A stretch of DNA of 64,000 nucleotides from Cryoendolithus antarcticus (lineage: Eukaryota; Ascomycota; Dothideomycetes; Cladosporiales; Cladosporiaceae): assembly GCA_002077065.1 (NCBI GenBank), contig NAJO01000008.1, forward strand, positions 868,001 through 932,000, written 5' to 3'. Below, in pieces: positions 11,077-20,525 of the stretch. A model generated the notes under the pieces. That model saw only the letters and a list, made by a program, of their open reading frames with translations, was not told the origin of the DNA and ran no database searches. The position numbers and the translations under genes are program-made. Every line of letters begins with the position of its first letter. Position 1 is the stretch's first letter.

Positions 11077-12051
11077 TTAGGGACGCAGCGGTAGCCACTC
11101 AGTCAGCTTCGCTAAGCTGCTGAAACCGACTGCCCCCACCTCTGCGAAAACATCGACGAGCGAGCCCGGCGGCATGTCATCCATCCACTTGACGTCCTTT
11201 GGAATGTTCTCAGTCTCCCGATCGATGAGAACGGCGTGCCATCCGGCGCCGAGTGCACCCTGGACGTCTTTCTCGTACTCATCGCCAACGTAAATCCTGT
11301 GCCACGAGTCTGGATCGAAGACTTTGTTCGATGCGGATGAGCGTTGAATCGTGGTTCGGAGAAGTTCCTCGGCGGCTTCGAAGCCGCGACGATCGGGTTT
11401 CTCGTGCCCGACGTCGTAGGACATGACTGTGAAGTCGATGTCAAAGTCGCCGGGGTCTAATGGCAGCACGGCGTCAGTCTGCCCGAAACGCAGTGGATTT
11501 ACTTTCAGGCCCAACGACTTGAGAATATCCGGCGTCCGGTCGTCAGAGTTAGTAATAACACCCACAACCACCTTCCCACCACTCTCTCGACCATGCTCGC
11601 GCAATTTTCGCAGCAACGGCAGCACATCAGGATACATCGTGAACCCCTCCTTCGAATTGAACCTCTCAATCAGCTTAGGCGCCAGATCCTTCGGCATCGC
11701 TTGCCCTTCACTCAGGTGAGGCGCGAAAGTGCCGTGGATAATGTTCGTCCACCATTTCTCGGATCCCAGGTTGGTGGCTCGACCATAATTTGGGTTGAGT
11801 TTGGATTCGTGTTTGAAGGCCGCTCGGAAGGATTTGGTCAGGTCGGCATCGGTGAAGCCAGAGAGGCCGAGGGATTTGGCGACTTCGCTGTATTGGGTGG
11901 CTATGGGGGCTTTGGGGGTGTAGAGGGTGCCGAAGGCGTCGAGGCAGAGGAGAAGGTTGCGTTTTGTCATAACTGCGTCCTTTCCTGAGGGAGATGGGAT
12001 GCCTGCTGGAGCGGGAGGGGAAATGGAAAGGGAAGACTGTACAGAGGTCAT
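11077..12051 (-). CDS. HAD-superfamily hydrolase (HDHD3-like)
   Basis: Single exon, 324 residues from the first ATG (12051); an internal ATG at 11970 sits just before MTKRNLLLCLDAFGTLY and could be the real start, giving 297 residues. HAD motifs: I, LCLDAFGTLY; II, GVITNSDDR; III, Lys in HEKPDRRGF; IV, YVGDEYEKDVQGALGAG. A helical cap lies between motifs I and II. The family are phosphatases or related phosphotransferases on small metabolites; the nearest named type is HDHD3. Motif I has Phe where most HAD phosphatases have the second Asp (acid/base), so catalysis may differ. Tail-to-tail with the preceding gene (182 nt). Confidence 0.85.
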   Translation of the reverse strand: MTSVQSSLSISPPAPAGIPSPSGKDAVMTKRNLLLCLDAFGTLYTPKAPIATQYSEVAKSLGLSGFTDADLTKSFRAAFKHESKLNPNYGRATNLGSEKWWTNIIHGTFAPHLSEGQAMPKDLAPKLIERFNSKEGFTMYPDVLPLLRKLREHGRESGGKVVVGVITNSDDRTPDILKSLGLKVNPLRFGQTDAVLPLDPGDFDIDFTVMSYDVGHEKPDRRGFEAAEELLRTTIQRSSASNKVFDPDSWHRIYVGDEYEKDVQGALGAGWHAVLIDRETENIPKDVKWMDDMPPGSLVDVFAEVGAVGFSSLAKLTEWLPLRP

Positions 12052-12627
12052 TGACCGTATATCTCAAGTCGCTGCTGCCAGGAAGATCTCTGTCACCGCA
12101 GCAAACATAGTCTGCATCTGTCCATCTACCCCTCCATCAGGCACGACATTTACCGTGCACACATATCTCAAACCTGGGCGTTCAATAGTTGAGGAAGTCA
12201 AGCATTCATGTGAGCATTGAAGCACAAGGTTGACTTAGCGCTACGCCATTGCTAAGGCTGAGGCTCTGAGGCAGACGATCAGCTGCGGTGAAGGTCGGAC
12301 GTGACCATACACACCCTCATTACATGCATGTGTGAACAAGAGTCTCAAGTGTTGAACCTCTTGGTCGCATCACGCCCATATACTGAGCAGACTGGTATAA
12401 GAAGAGCGCAGTGGAAGTAGCTCGACAAGCCCAGCAGGCACTCGAGGGTACCCCTGCACTGAGCTCAGATCCGACCTCACTATCACGAAGCACGTGAAGC
12501 ACGACTCACGAACACCACACGACGCACTCCTGATTCAGACGAGCTCCTCATTCACCAAACATTGCCCCTACACCCACCAATCTTTACCCACATTCATAGC
12601 AACACATCCCCCACCACCACCGCCAGG
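12052..12627. other. Divergent intergenic region, no gene seen
   Basis: Promoter region between the HAD gene and the DUF7918-like gene. Only short frames without domain content. The last 100 nt are C/A-rich, typical of fungal leaders. Confidence 0.5.
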
Positions 12628-14675
12628 ATGCCCTGCTTCAAAGGTCTAGCAGTGAGCATCCACAGCGACGGCCAGCTCGACGAATTCGCCCTGCAAAAAC
12701 AAAACCGCCAATCCCGCATATCCTCCTACATCGCCGTGCCCCCCGCCCGCGTACCTCCTCAGAGCACCACCGGCAATCCCGAGCAGCCAAACTTCGCAAT
12801 CTCCATAACCCTCCTCACCCCAGGCCTAGCAGTACCCTACTCCACACCGTCCCCCACGCCAGAGGAGCCATACCCGCGGCCGAGGATCGTGGGCGCGCTG
12901 CCTGTTAGGGATGGCAGCAGGGGGCAATATACGCCCGTCATTGCGCCGTATATGCCCAGGACGCTGAATCCGAATGAGACTGTTGCGGCGTATATCTACT
13001 TTGATGGGAGGCCGAAGGAGGAGGTTGCGACGTTGCTAAGGAGGGGTGAGGAGACGTGGGTGAACTCAAGATGGGTCAGTGTGCCTGAGGCTGATGGAGG
13101 AGGGTTGGCGGAGCGGGAGTTCCTCTTTAGAGAAGTGGGGCTGGAGAGGTGGCTGAATGGGCTTGATCTGGAGGGTGGGAGGGACAAGGCTGCGAAGGTG
13201 AGGAGGAGACAGGAGAGATTGGAGAGGAAGAGGAAGGGGAGGCTGAATGGTGGGGTGAAAAAGGAGGGTAATGGAGCTGCGATGATCAAGGAGGAGGATG
13301 GGGATGTGAAGGTCAAGATGGAGGAGGATCATGATGAGGGTATGAATGGGCAGGAGGGAAATGGGGATCTCTCACCTTCAGACTCGGATGACGAGCCGCC
13401 CGAACCTGAGGCTGCAGGGCAGATCAAGATCGCGCTCTTCCGCGTGCTGGCCAGTGGTGAGATCAAGCGGGGAGAGTACTCGCCACAGTTTGACGCACAC
13501 GACGACGACGAGGGTAGTGGGCAGAACGGGAATGGCGATACCGCAGACGAGGACGTGGACCACACAACCTCCTTCGCAAAGCCCAAGACACTGGATCCGA
13601 AGAGTATCAGCACGCAGACGGTGACAGGGATCGATCCCCCAGACCAGCCCTACGCAGTCTTCACGTTCTTCTACCGGGGGAAGCAACAATTGCAGAAGAT
13701 GGGCATCCTCCCTACACCAGAAACAGAGCAGACACCAACGACGTCCAAACGGAAATCCTCTGGTCCTGACTTCTCGAAGCTCAACCCGCTGAACAAGTTC
13801 GGCACGGTCGGCTTCTCGGGCTATCGCGATCCTGCTGGTGGCAAGCGCAAAGGTAAAGCTGATGTGGCGAGTCCAGATGCCATGGACAGCGATAATGAGG
13901 AGGACGATGACGAGCGGAAACCGAATGGCAGCGAGGACGTTGACGTTAAGAACGCCAATGGATCTTTGTTGTCGCCGGAGGATGCGAGGAGGCAAGGGGA
14001 GATCGCGGAGGGGGTGCAGAAGATCAAGGTGAGTTCCCAGTCCCTCTTCGTTTCTCCAAAAGTTTGCAACACTACAACACTTCTGCCACTACACTCGGGT
14101 CAGCTAGACTCGCACGTAGCTGCCGTCTGAGACGGATGCGTCTCGTCGCTCTCTGCTCCGAGTTGCAACCCCTCATGGGTGCCGCACCGGAATTCTTCAC
14201 AATTGCAACCAGACTGGTAGCAGCATTACCCACGTTGCAGTGAATCAAAGAAACCCAGGTGTCTTCGTCGACACGTGAATCTCACTGACATCTCTCCCAG
14301 CTCAAACGCCAACACTCCGCTGAGCCTCTCTCCTCCGAATCTCTCACGCGCAAGTCACCACATCTCTCCACTACCGACTCCCCCTCAGCAGGCGGTACCC
14401 CTCAATCCCTGAACTCCACATCAGCCAACGCTGGCACACCGCCCTCGGAACTCAACAAAACTTCCTCAGAGCTGCTCGAATCCGTCGCATCGCCCTTCAA
14501 GCGCCACAGAGGTAGTGTCTCTGGCCTTGGCAGCCTCGAGTTCGCTCCGCTGGGACCCAGCACCAACGATCCACCGCCGAAACCGCAGCACGGCACTGGC
14601 AAACCAGGGACTTTCGGATCGTTCGGGCAATTTGTGCAGGCGGCTGGGATTGAAGATGAGGATGAGGAGTTGTGA
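12628..14675 (+). CDS. DUF7918-like fungal protein
   Basis: Exon 1 12628-14028 and exon 2 14301-14675, joined in phase after EGVQKIK; 591 residues. The first ATG of the frame is 12628 (MPCFKGLAVSIHSDGQLDEF). N-terminal ~200 residues look folded (beta-rich, YTPVIAPYMPRTLNPNETVAAYIYFDG) and resemble the DUF7918 family found in many filamentous fungi; function unknown. A Lys/Arg-rich helix, acidic stretches with KVKMEED, a second ordered part (IKIALFRVLASGEIKRGEYS; YAVFTFFYRGKQQLQKMGIL) and a Ser/Pro-rich tail ending EDEDEEL follow. The composition suggests a nuclear protein. The intron (272 nt) is about five times longer than most in the window. Reading through the donor would instead end the protein at 14130. 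Confidence 0.72.
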
Positions 14676-15352
14676 TCACCCGATACCCAATATCACTTTC
14701 ATCATACCACGAGTCAGATCGCTAATGCGCGATTGAAGACTCCATAGATCTCACTCTCTCCCCAATCTCGCATCCCTGGCCACCGATTCTGTACTGGCTT
14801 CCCGGAGACCACGCCTACGACTCGTGCACCGTGGAGAAAACGGCGCTTTGCAGTCTCACAGCACAGATCGCCTTTCGCATTCTCTCAGCGCGCCAAGGGA
14901 AGTGCGTCGAACAGTAGTAACGCACTTGGCACGAACGTGCTCAAGAAAACAGTCGTGAGTGGGCATGAGAGGCAGAGGGCTATTGACGACCTGGCCGTCT
15001 CGCTGCAGTTCACGCGGATACTAGCTCCAGCATCTGGCCCGGCGAGACCATCGCCGGAGAGCGATCAGGGGGTACGAGCCTGGGGACGAGCATGAAGACG
15101 CCGTACCCACTGCATGAGGTCTCTTGTGGGCCCATCATCCCATTTCCTGTCACTTTCCAGCATGAAGTCGCTTCTTACAGCGCTACACGAGCGGAAGGGT
15201 TGGATTGCTACACCAGCGAGAGAGAGCCGGTCATCTTGTATGATAGATCGTTTATTGCTCACGAAGACTGGCAAAGATACCCACACCACATTACCAATGA
15301 ATTAAAGCAGAAGCGTACGTTGACTTTGACATTTCACTGCACACGTACGTCT
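14676..15352. other. Convergent 3' region, no gene seen
   Basis: 677 nt between two converging genes. A plus-strand frame (15092-15544) overlaps the RRP3 coding region antisense and has no domain content. I see nothing else supportable. Confidence 0.5.
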
Positions 15353-16909
15353 TCACCCTTCGTCCTTATCCATGTTTCCCCGTTTCCCTCGGCCACCACT
15401 GATCCCCTTCCCTCGATCCCCGCCCTTGCCTCCTTTCCGCTTCTCGTGGAAGGCTTTCATCTCACCCACCGCCACGCGCTGCGCTTCGCCTACCCGTTCA
15501 GCAAACACCATGACTTCTTCGCGCTCTACTCTCCACTCCTCTAGCTTCCTCCCGAGAGCTTTCTCGATCCGCTGGAAGACTTCCACGTCGTATTGCGTAA
15601 CTATCGAGATCGCCACGCCGCTCTTCCCGGCTCGCGCTGTGCGGCCAACGCGGTGGACGTAAGTCTTCGAGTCGGGTGGGAGGTCGTAGTTCAGCACCAA
15701 GTCTACTGATGGGATATCCAGACCTCTAGCAGCGACATCCGTAGCTACCAGAATATCCCTCGAATGGGAGCGGAATTTCGCCAAAGCGCCGAGACGGGAG
15801 GATTGCGAGAGTTGACCATGCAGTGGAATGGCACTCAATCCTAGTGAGCGCAGGAGGTAAGACAGCCGCTGTGTTTCGTTCACAGTTCGCGTGAAGAGGA
15901 TGCATGTCTGGCCTGTGAATGTGTGGAGCAGCGAGAGGAGGTAGATGTCCTTATGCTTGTGCGGGATGAAAAGGTAGTGCTGCAGCAGATTCTTCGCAGT
16001 CTGGTAAGAGGATGTGGAGATGTTCACTCTCACAGGAGAACGCAGCGCTGCGCGCGTGAGGTTATCGAGTTTACTGTTCATTGTTGCGGAGAAGAGGAGG
16101 GTCTGCCGCGTGAAGGGGAGAGTTTTGAGGATTTTCTCGAGGATGGGCCCGAAGTCTAGGTCTAGCAGGCGGTCGGCTTCGTCCATGACTAGGTATTTCA
16201 GCGCTCGTAGGGAGAAGCCTTTGGTGTTTTCGAGGTGGTCTAGCAGGCGGCCAGGTGTAGCGACGATGATATGCGGTCGTTTGCCGAGCGCTATGGCTTG
16301 CGGGACCATGTCCATACCTCCGACTAAGACGGCGCATTTGACATTTATGAGCGAGCCGAGGGCTTCGAATTGTTGCGAGATTTGGTACGCCAGCTCTCGC
16401 GTCGGCGCCATCACGAGGCCGAACATTGATTGGGGGTTGTTCAAGAGGGCTTGAAGGATTGGAAGGGCGAAGGCGGCGGTTTTGCCCGAGCCAGTCTCGG
16501 CCAGGCCGATGATGTCTTTGCCTGAGAGGGCGAGGGGGATGGATTCGGACTGGATTGCGGTGGGAGCGGTGTAGCCTAGTGCGACGCAGGCTTCGCAGAG
16601 GGAGTCGGTCACGCCTAGGTCGGCGAAAGATTTGATAGGTGCATCGTCCGTGGTAGTATCCTCTGCGTCGTTTGTTGTTGTCGCTTGGTCCTCTGCCCCG
16701 TCTGCATCACCGTCATCGTCCTCCTCCTCATCATCCTCGGTCTCTTCGACGGGCTCTGCTTGCACTGCCTTTACCACCTTCGCAGACTTCTTCAATGCTG
16801 CTGGCGGCGGCGCGTTTTGCGTGACTGCCCGGGATTGTCTCAACTTCTTCTCAGCAGCGACTGGAGCGATTGCCTCGTTCGACAGTTTTCGCTTCTTAAA
16901 TGCCGGCAT
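15353..16909 (-). CDS. RRP3: DEAD-box ATP-dependent RNA helicase Rrp3 (DDX47)
   Basis: Single exon, 518 residues from MPAFKKRKL at 16909; an in-frame upstream ATG at 16969 adds 20 atypical residues and is less likely. After a basic N-terminus and an acidic Asp/Glu tract (~55-85) comes a full helicase core: Q-motif region, AETGSGKT (I), APTREL (Ia), TPGR (Ib), DEAD (II), SAT (III), ARGLD (V) and HRVGRTAR (VI). The C-terminus is Gly/Lys/Arg-rich. The Rrp3/DDX47 assignment rests on [21 protein letters not shown] and the overall layout. Rrp3 acts in the nucleolus in early pre-rRNA cleavages of the small-subunit processome. It diverges from SSF1 across 223 nt. Confidence 0.93.
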   Translation of the reverse strand: MPAFKKRKLSNEAIAPVAAEKKLRQSRAVTQNAPPPAALKKSAKVVKAVQAEPVEETEDDEEEDDDGDADGAEDQATTTNDAEDTTTDDAPIKSFADLGVTDSLCEACVALGYTAPTAIQSESIPLALSGKDIIGLAETGSGKTAAFALPILQALLNNPQSMFGLVMAPTRELAYQISQQFEALGSLINVKCAVLVGGMDMVPQAIALGKRPHIIVATPGRLLDHLENTKGFSLRALKYLVMDEADRLLDLDFGPILEKILKTLPFTRQTLLFSATMNSKLDNLTRAALRSPVRVNISTSSYQTAKNLLQHYLFIPHKHKDIYLLSLLHTFTGQTCILFTRTVNETQRLSYLLRSLGLSAIPLHGQLSQSSRLGALAKFRSHSRDILVATDVAARGLDIPSVDLVLNYDLPPDSKTYVHRVGRTARAGKSGVAISIVTQYDVEVFQRIEKALGRKLEEWRVEREEVMVFAERVGEAQRVAVGEMKAFHEKRKGGKGGDRGKGISGGRGKRGNMDKDEG

Positions 16910-17132
16910 CGTGGAATGGTAGTTGACTGACCAATCCGAGAATTGAAGTTCGACCACAAACATCTCCAAGAAAATCTACAGTGGAGCCGATCGATTATGC
17001 TGGGTAATCTAAGCTTATCTGATCTGTGGAGGCGGATCTAACCCTGTCCTCTCGGAGCTCTGTGACTTCAAAATTTCTGGGATCCGAAGAGAACAGTCCA
17101 CCCCATCTACATCCCCAGATCGACGATTCAAG
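16910..17132. promoter_or_regulatory. Bidirectional promoter between RRP3 and SSF1
   Basis: The 223-nt gap separates the two start codons of genes for nucleolar ribosome-assembly factors, so both leaders and core promoters must share it. I see no clear TATA box and cannot identify a specific ribosome-biogenesis element by eye; shared control is an inference from arrangement and function. Confidence 0.5.
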
Positions 17133-18503
17133 ATGGCCAAAAAGCGAGTCAAGAAGCGCACACATCTTGCAGTCGGCGGGCGACAGCCTCTGCCCGGCAA
17201 TGTTCCCTCCAAACCCGGCGAGCGAACGCCAAAGTCGATGGTTATCCGAATTGGAGCATCAGATGTAGGACCTTCGATATCGCAGCTCGTCCACGATGTG
17301 CGATCAATGATGGAGCCAGCGACAGCTACGAGGCTGAAGGAGCGACGAAGCAATAAGCTCCGCGACTACACCACAATGGCTGGACCTCTGGGCGTCTCAC
17401 ATCTACTATTGTTCAGCCGAAGCGAGACAGGCAACGTGCAGATGCGACTAGCCGTAACGCCGCGAGGACCAACGTTGTGCTTCCGAGTAGAGAAATACAG
17501 CTTGTGCAAGGACATCTACAAGAGCATGAAGCGACCGAGGAGTGGAGGTAACGAGTACCTGTCGTCACCACTGCTTGTGATGAACAACTTCAGTACGCCC
17601 GCGGCCAAAGCAGACGATGATAGCGCAAAGTCAAGCAAAAACATCCCCAAACACCTCGAGTCTCTCACAACGACGATCTTCCAGTCTCTCTTCCCTCCCA
17701 TAAACCCGGCTGCTACTCCCCTTCGATCGATCAAGCGCACATTACTTCTGGACCGTGTCTCCACTCCCTCAGACGCCGAGAATCCGAGCTATGTACTCAA
17801 TTTGCGGCACTACGCGATCGAAACTCGCACTGCAAAATCTGTACCCAAAGCACTTCGGAAGCTGGATGCAGCTGAGCGGATCGTCCACGCCAACGAGAAG
17901 CGGAAGCGAAGCGGGCTGCCTAATCTAGGAAAGCTGGAAGATGTGGCAGACTACTTGCTCGATCCCCATGCAGCAGATGGCTTCACAAGTGGCTCCGAGT
18001 CCGAGCCAGAAACAGACGCCGAAGTCGAGGTACTAGCAGAAGAGACGAAGAAGGTCCAATCCCGCGCTCAGCTCAAGAAGACGCGCGAAGCCGCGCCCAC
18101 AGACCGCCGGGACCCTGCCACGAAGCACGTCCAACGAAAAGGCATCAAGATGCACGAGCTCGGGCCTCGCATGCGCCTCCGTCTCACCAAGGTGGAAGAA
18201 GGGCTCTGCGCGGGCAAGGTCATGTGGCACGAGTACATCCATAAGAGCAAGGAGGAGCTGAAGCAGATGGATGCTGTGCATGCTAAGCGGAGACAGGAGA
18301 AGGAGATGCGTAAGGCGGAGCAGAAGGCTAATGTTGAGAAGAAGAGGAAGGAGCGCAAGGCACGAGGGGAGCCTGAGCCGGAGGAGGGGGAGGATGGGGA
18401 GGATCTTGTGGATGAAGATGGGGAGCAGTTGTGGGAGGATGATGGGTACGATGGGCCTGAGGAGGAGGAGGAGGAGGATGATGAGGATGGGATGGAGGAG
18501 TGA
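17133..18503 (+). CDS. SSF1: Brix-domain ribosome biogenesis protein Ssf1 (Peter Pan/PPAN)
   Basis: Single exon, 456 residues. Starts MAKKRVKKRTH; the Brix domain spans about residues 30-330 with the diagnostic KLRDYTTMAGPLGVSHLLLF, GPTLCFRVEKYSLCKDI, PLLVMNNF and HYAIETR segments, and the C-terminal MHELGPRMRLRLTKVEEGLC closes it. The tail is Lys/Glu-rich and then very acidic (GAG/GAT codon run near 18460-18503). Ssf1/PPAN is needed for 60S maturation, in the pre-60S complex with Rrp15 and Rrp14 that acts on ITS2. Length and domain order match the family. Confidence 0.95.
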   Translation: MAKKRVKKRTHLAVGGRQPLPGNVPSKPGERTPKSMVIRIGASDVGPSISQLVHDVRSMMEPATATRLKERRSNKLRDYTTMAGPLGVSHLLLFSRSETGNVQMRLAVTPRGPTLCFRVEKYSLCKDIYKSMKRPRSGGNEYLSSPLLVMNNFSTPAAKADDDSAKSSKNIPKHLESLTTTIFQSLFPPINPAATPLRSIKRTLLLDRVSTPSDAENPSYVLNLRHYAIETRTAKSVPKALRKLDAAERIVHANEKRKRSGLPNLGKLEDVADYLLDPHAADGFTSGSESEPETDAEVEVLAEETKKVQSRAQLKKTREAAPTDRRDPATKHVQRKGIKMHELGPRMRLRLTKVEEGLCAGKVMWHEYIHKSKEELKQMDAVHAKRRQEKEMRKAEQKANVEKKRKERKARGEPEPEEGEDGEDLVDEDGEQLWEDDGYDGPEEEEEEDDEDGMEE

Positions 18504-19492
18504 GCAGCCTGTTCGTGCGGCAACCGCGTGCGCGAAGCTAGCACGGCGACCACAGTACGATGTTCTGCAAGGTGCCCTGTTGTTGCATTCATTTCGGCCC
18601 CCGCTTCCTGGCATATCACGCGTCGGCGGCAGTGTACCAATGCGAGATGTACGACTCTGGCTGGTCTGCACATAGATGAAGGCCACCTTTCTACGAAGGT
18701 AGTGGACACCTCGACGAACGAGCTATCCAACGATCAATAAATGCCTTGTCCGATATCGGAGCTAGGGTCGACACCCCCTAGCGCGAAGCCCACACAGCCC
18801 ACTCACTGGGCTTCCAGTGGAGTTGATCAAGCGCTATCACGTGGATAGTGGATCTTGTCGCTGGCCGACGCTCGGCGCATGATTGAGGAGGTCAGCGTGA
18901 TACGCGGTGTGGGTAGTGACGCGACGACGTTACAGAGACGATCATGTCAATCGTGTCCTGGTTAGGGACGATGGCTTTACTTGAGATTAAAGCCAAAGCC
19001 ATAGCGGAGGCGTACAGCAAATATACATAGACATGCCATTCAAAGCACCTCAGCAGTCGATTCCCCTCTCCATCCCATGCTGTCCCGGTGCAGTGTGGTG
19101 GTCAGTCACTTCTGCCTGCAGACCCAATTCGATAGGAAACGCAGCCACTCTCACTTCTGTCTTCATCATACTCGCATCTAAAGCTCACACTGATCCCCAT
19201 ATATGTACCAATCAGACATATAGCAAATGAGTCCCTGCTCCGAAGTCTCGCCTGTCAAAAGTGAAGTGAAGTGGGGTCCAACACAAGGCTTGCCTTCCAC
19301 GCGCTATCAATCAATCACATGCACCACGAGATCTTCTTCGATAAAAGTAAGGTAGGCACAAACGCCGCAATACATATCAGATCCGCGTGAAACTGATAAA
19401 GGTGACGAATTTCCCACATCTTTCAACTCATCATCCCCAACAACAAAACATAACCACCAACATCTCAATCCATCAACTTCCATCAATCAATC
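18504..19492. other. Intergenic region, promoter of the second metallothionein-like gene
   Basis: About 1 kb with no supportable gene. It contains an 8-bp inverted repeat (18971-18978 and 18995-19002, ATGGCTTT/AAAGCCAT, 16-nt spacer) of unknown meaning. The last 200 nt are A/C-rich with several GATAA-type motifs near 19341 and 19395, which may be GATA-factor sites but are expected often by chance. Confidence 0.45.
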
Positions 19493-19948
19493 ATGTCTTC
19501 CGCCACTGCTGCTGTTCCGGCTACCTGCTGCGGTCGCGACGGGGGATGTATCTGTGCTAAGGAGGCGAAGTGCTCGTGTGGCAAGCAGGCTGCTATGCAC
19601 TGTAATTGTGAGAAGGCGCAGACGGAGAATGTGACTGAGGGGGCGAGGTGCTCGTGCAGTGAGTATTCACCTCATTACGACTTTACAATTAGAGGACGCA
19701 AACGCTGATCTGATGAGCAGACCAACGCCCCGCTGGCGAGTGCACTTGCAGCCGCTCGAACAAGGAGAACACGAAGGTCGATGGGGAGACTTGTGCTTGT
19801 GGGAAGAGGTCGAGTGGTGAGTTGCCTTAGTGGAGTTGATGGGATGAGTGAGCTTGAGCTAATGATGGCGATAGACTCGTGCAACTGCTCTGGCACTGCG
19901 GCTGGTAGCTCCGAGCTCGAGACCGACTTCACGACAAAGGCGGCTTAG
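19493..19948 (+). CDS. Cys-rich metallothionein-like protein (DUF7871-type)
   Basis: Three exons: 19493-19658, 19721-19816 and 19875-19948; introns of 62 and 58 nt with GTGAGT donors and phase-1 joins. Product is 111 residues with 16 Cys: one adjacent pair (CC) and seven C-x-C pairs (CIC, CSC, CNC, CSC, CTC, CAC, CNC) separated by charged spacers with TEN, and ending ELETDFTTKA. This is the widespread ascomycete DUF7871-type pattern, larger than classical metallothioneins; copper or other soft-metal binding is the expected role, probably in the cytosol. It is unlinked to, and not an obvious duplicate of, the 24-residue metallothionein at 7.4 kb. Confidence 0.85.
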
Positions 19949-20525
19949 ATGCTGAAGTATGGGACGGTTGACGAGGGGCTGTACGAATTCATGCCCTGCA
20001 GGTCGGCGTTTGGGAACTGAATGATGAGGGCTAGTTGCAAGCCGACGGCGGAGGGAAGGACTCCCAACTGTAGCTCAGACAGTCTGTATCAATGGACATC
20101 ATATTGTAAAAGGATCTGTCATGTATCTCGTGAGTGTAGTATGGTCGTCGTGTTAATAGTAGCTCCATGCACACTCGAGCACCACATCGGACGCTCGGGC
20201 TTCAGTCCCAGCTTGGTAATGAGACGATCAATCGGTCTGGCAACACTACACATCCGAGCTCGATTGTTCTGTTGTACCTAGTCCGTATAAGCACTCGTCC
20301 AACTTGATTAGTGCCTTTCACCCCGTTGATCTCATCGCACCCACACCATTGAGACCCTCTTCCCGCTCCTGACAAATCTGCCATCTCATCCTCCGGTCTA
20401 CCACAAACCCAATCACTAGGGACTGGACCGAAGTCTGCACGGCGCACAGCTTCCCCCAGCAATCCACTGGGCAACTCAATAGCTGGGCAACCAGCACCAC
20501 CAGCCGCGCTGGCTGACCCGTCGCC
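19949..20525. other. Intergenic region, AP-2 alpha promoter, no gene seen
   Basis: 577 nt with only short open frames of biased composition. The last ~80 nt before the AP-2 alpha ATG are C/A-rich leader-like sequence. Confidence 0.5.

Noticed and set aside
18971..19002. 8-bp inverted repeat ATGGCTTT/AAAGCCAT
   Set aside because: An 8-bp palindrome with a 16-nt spacer is expected by chance in a 64-kb window; no associated feature.
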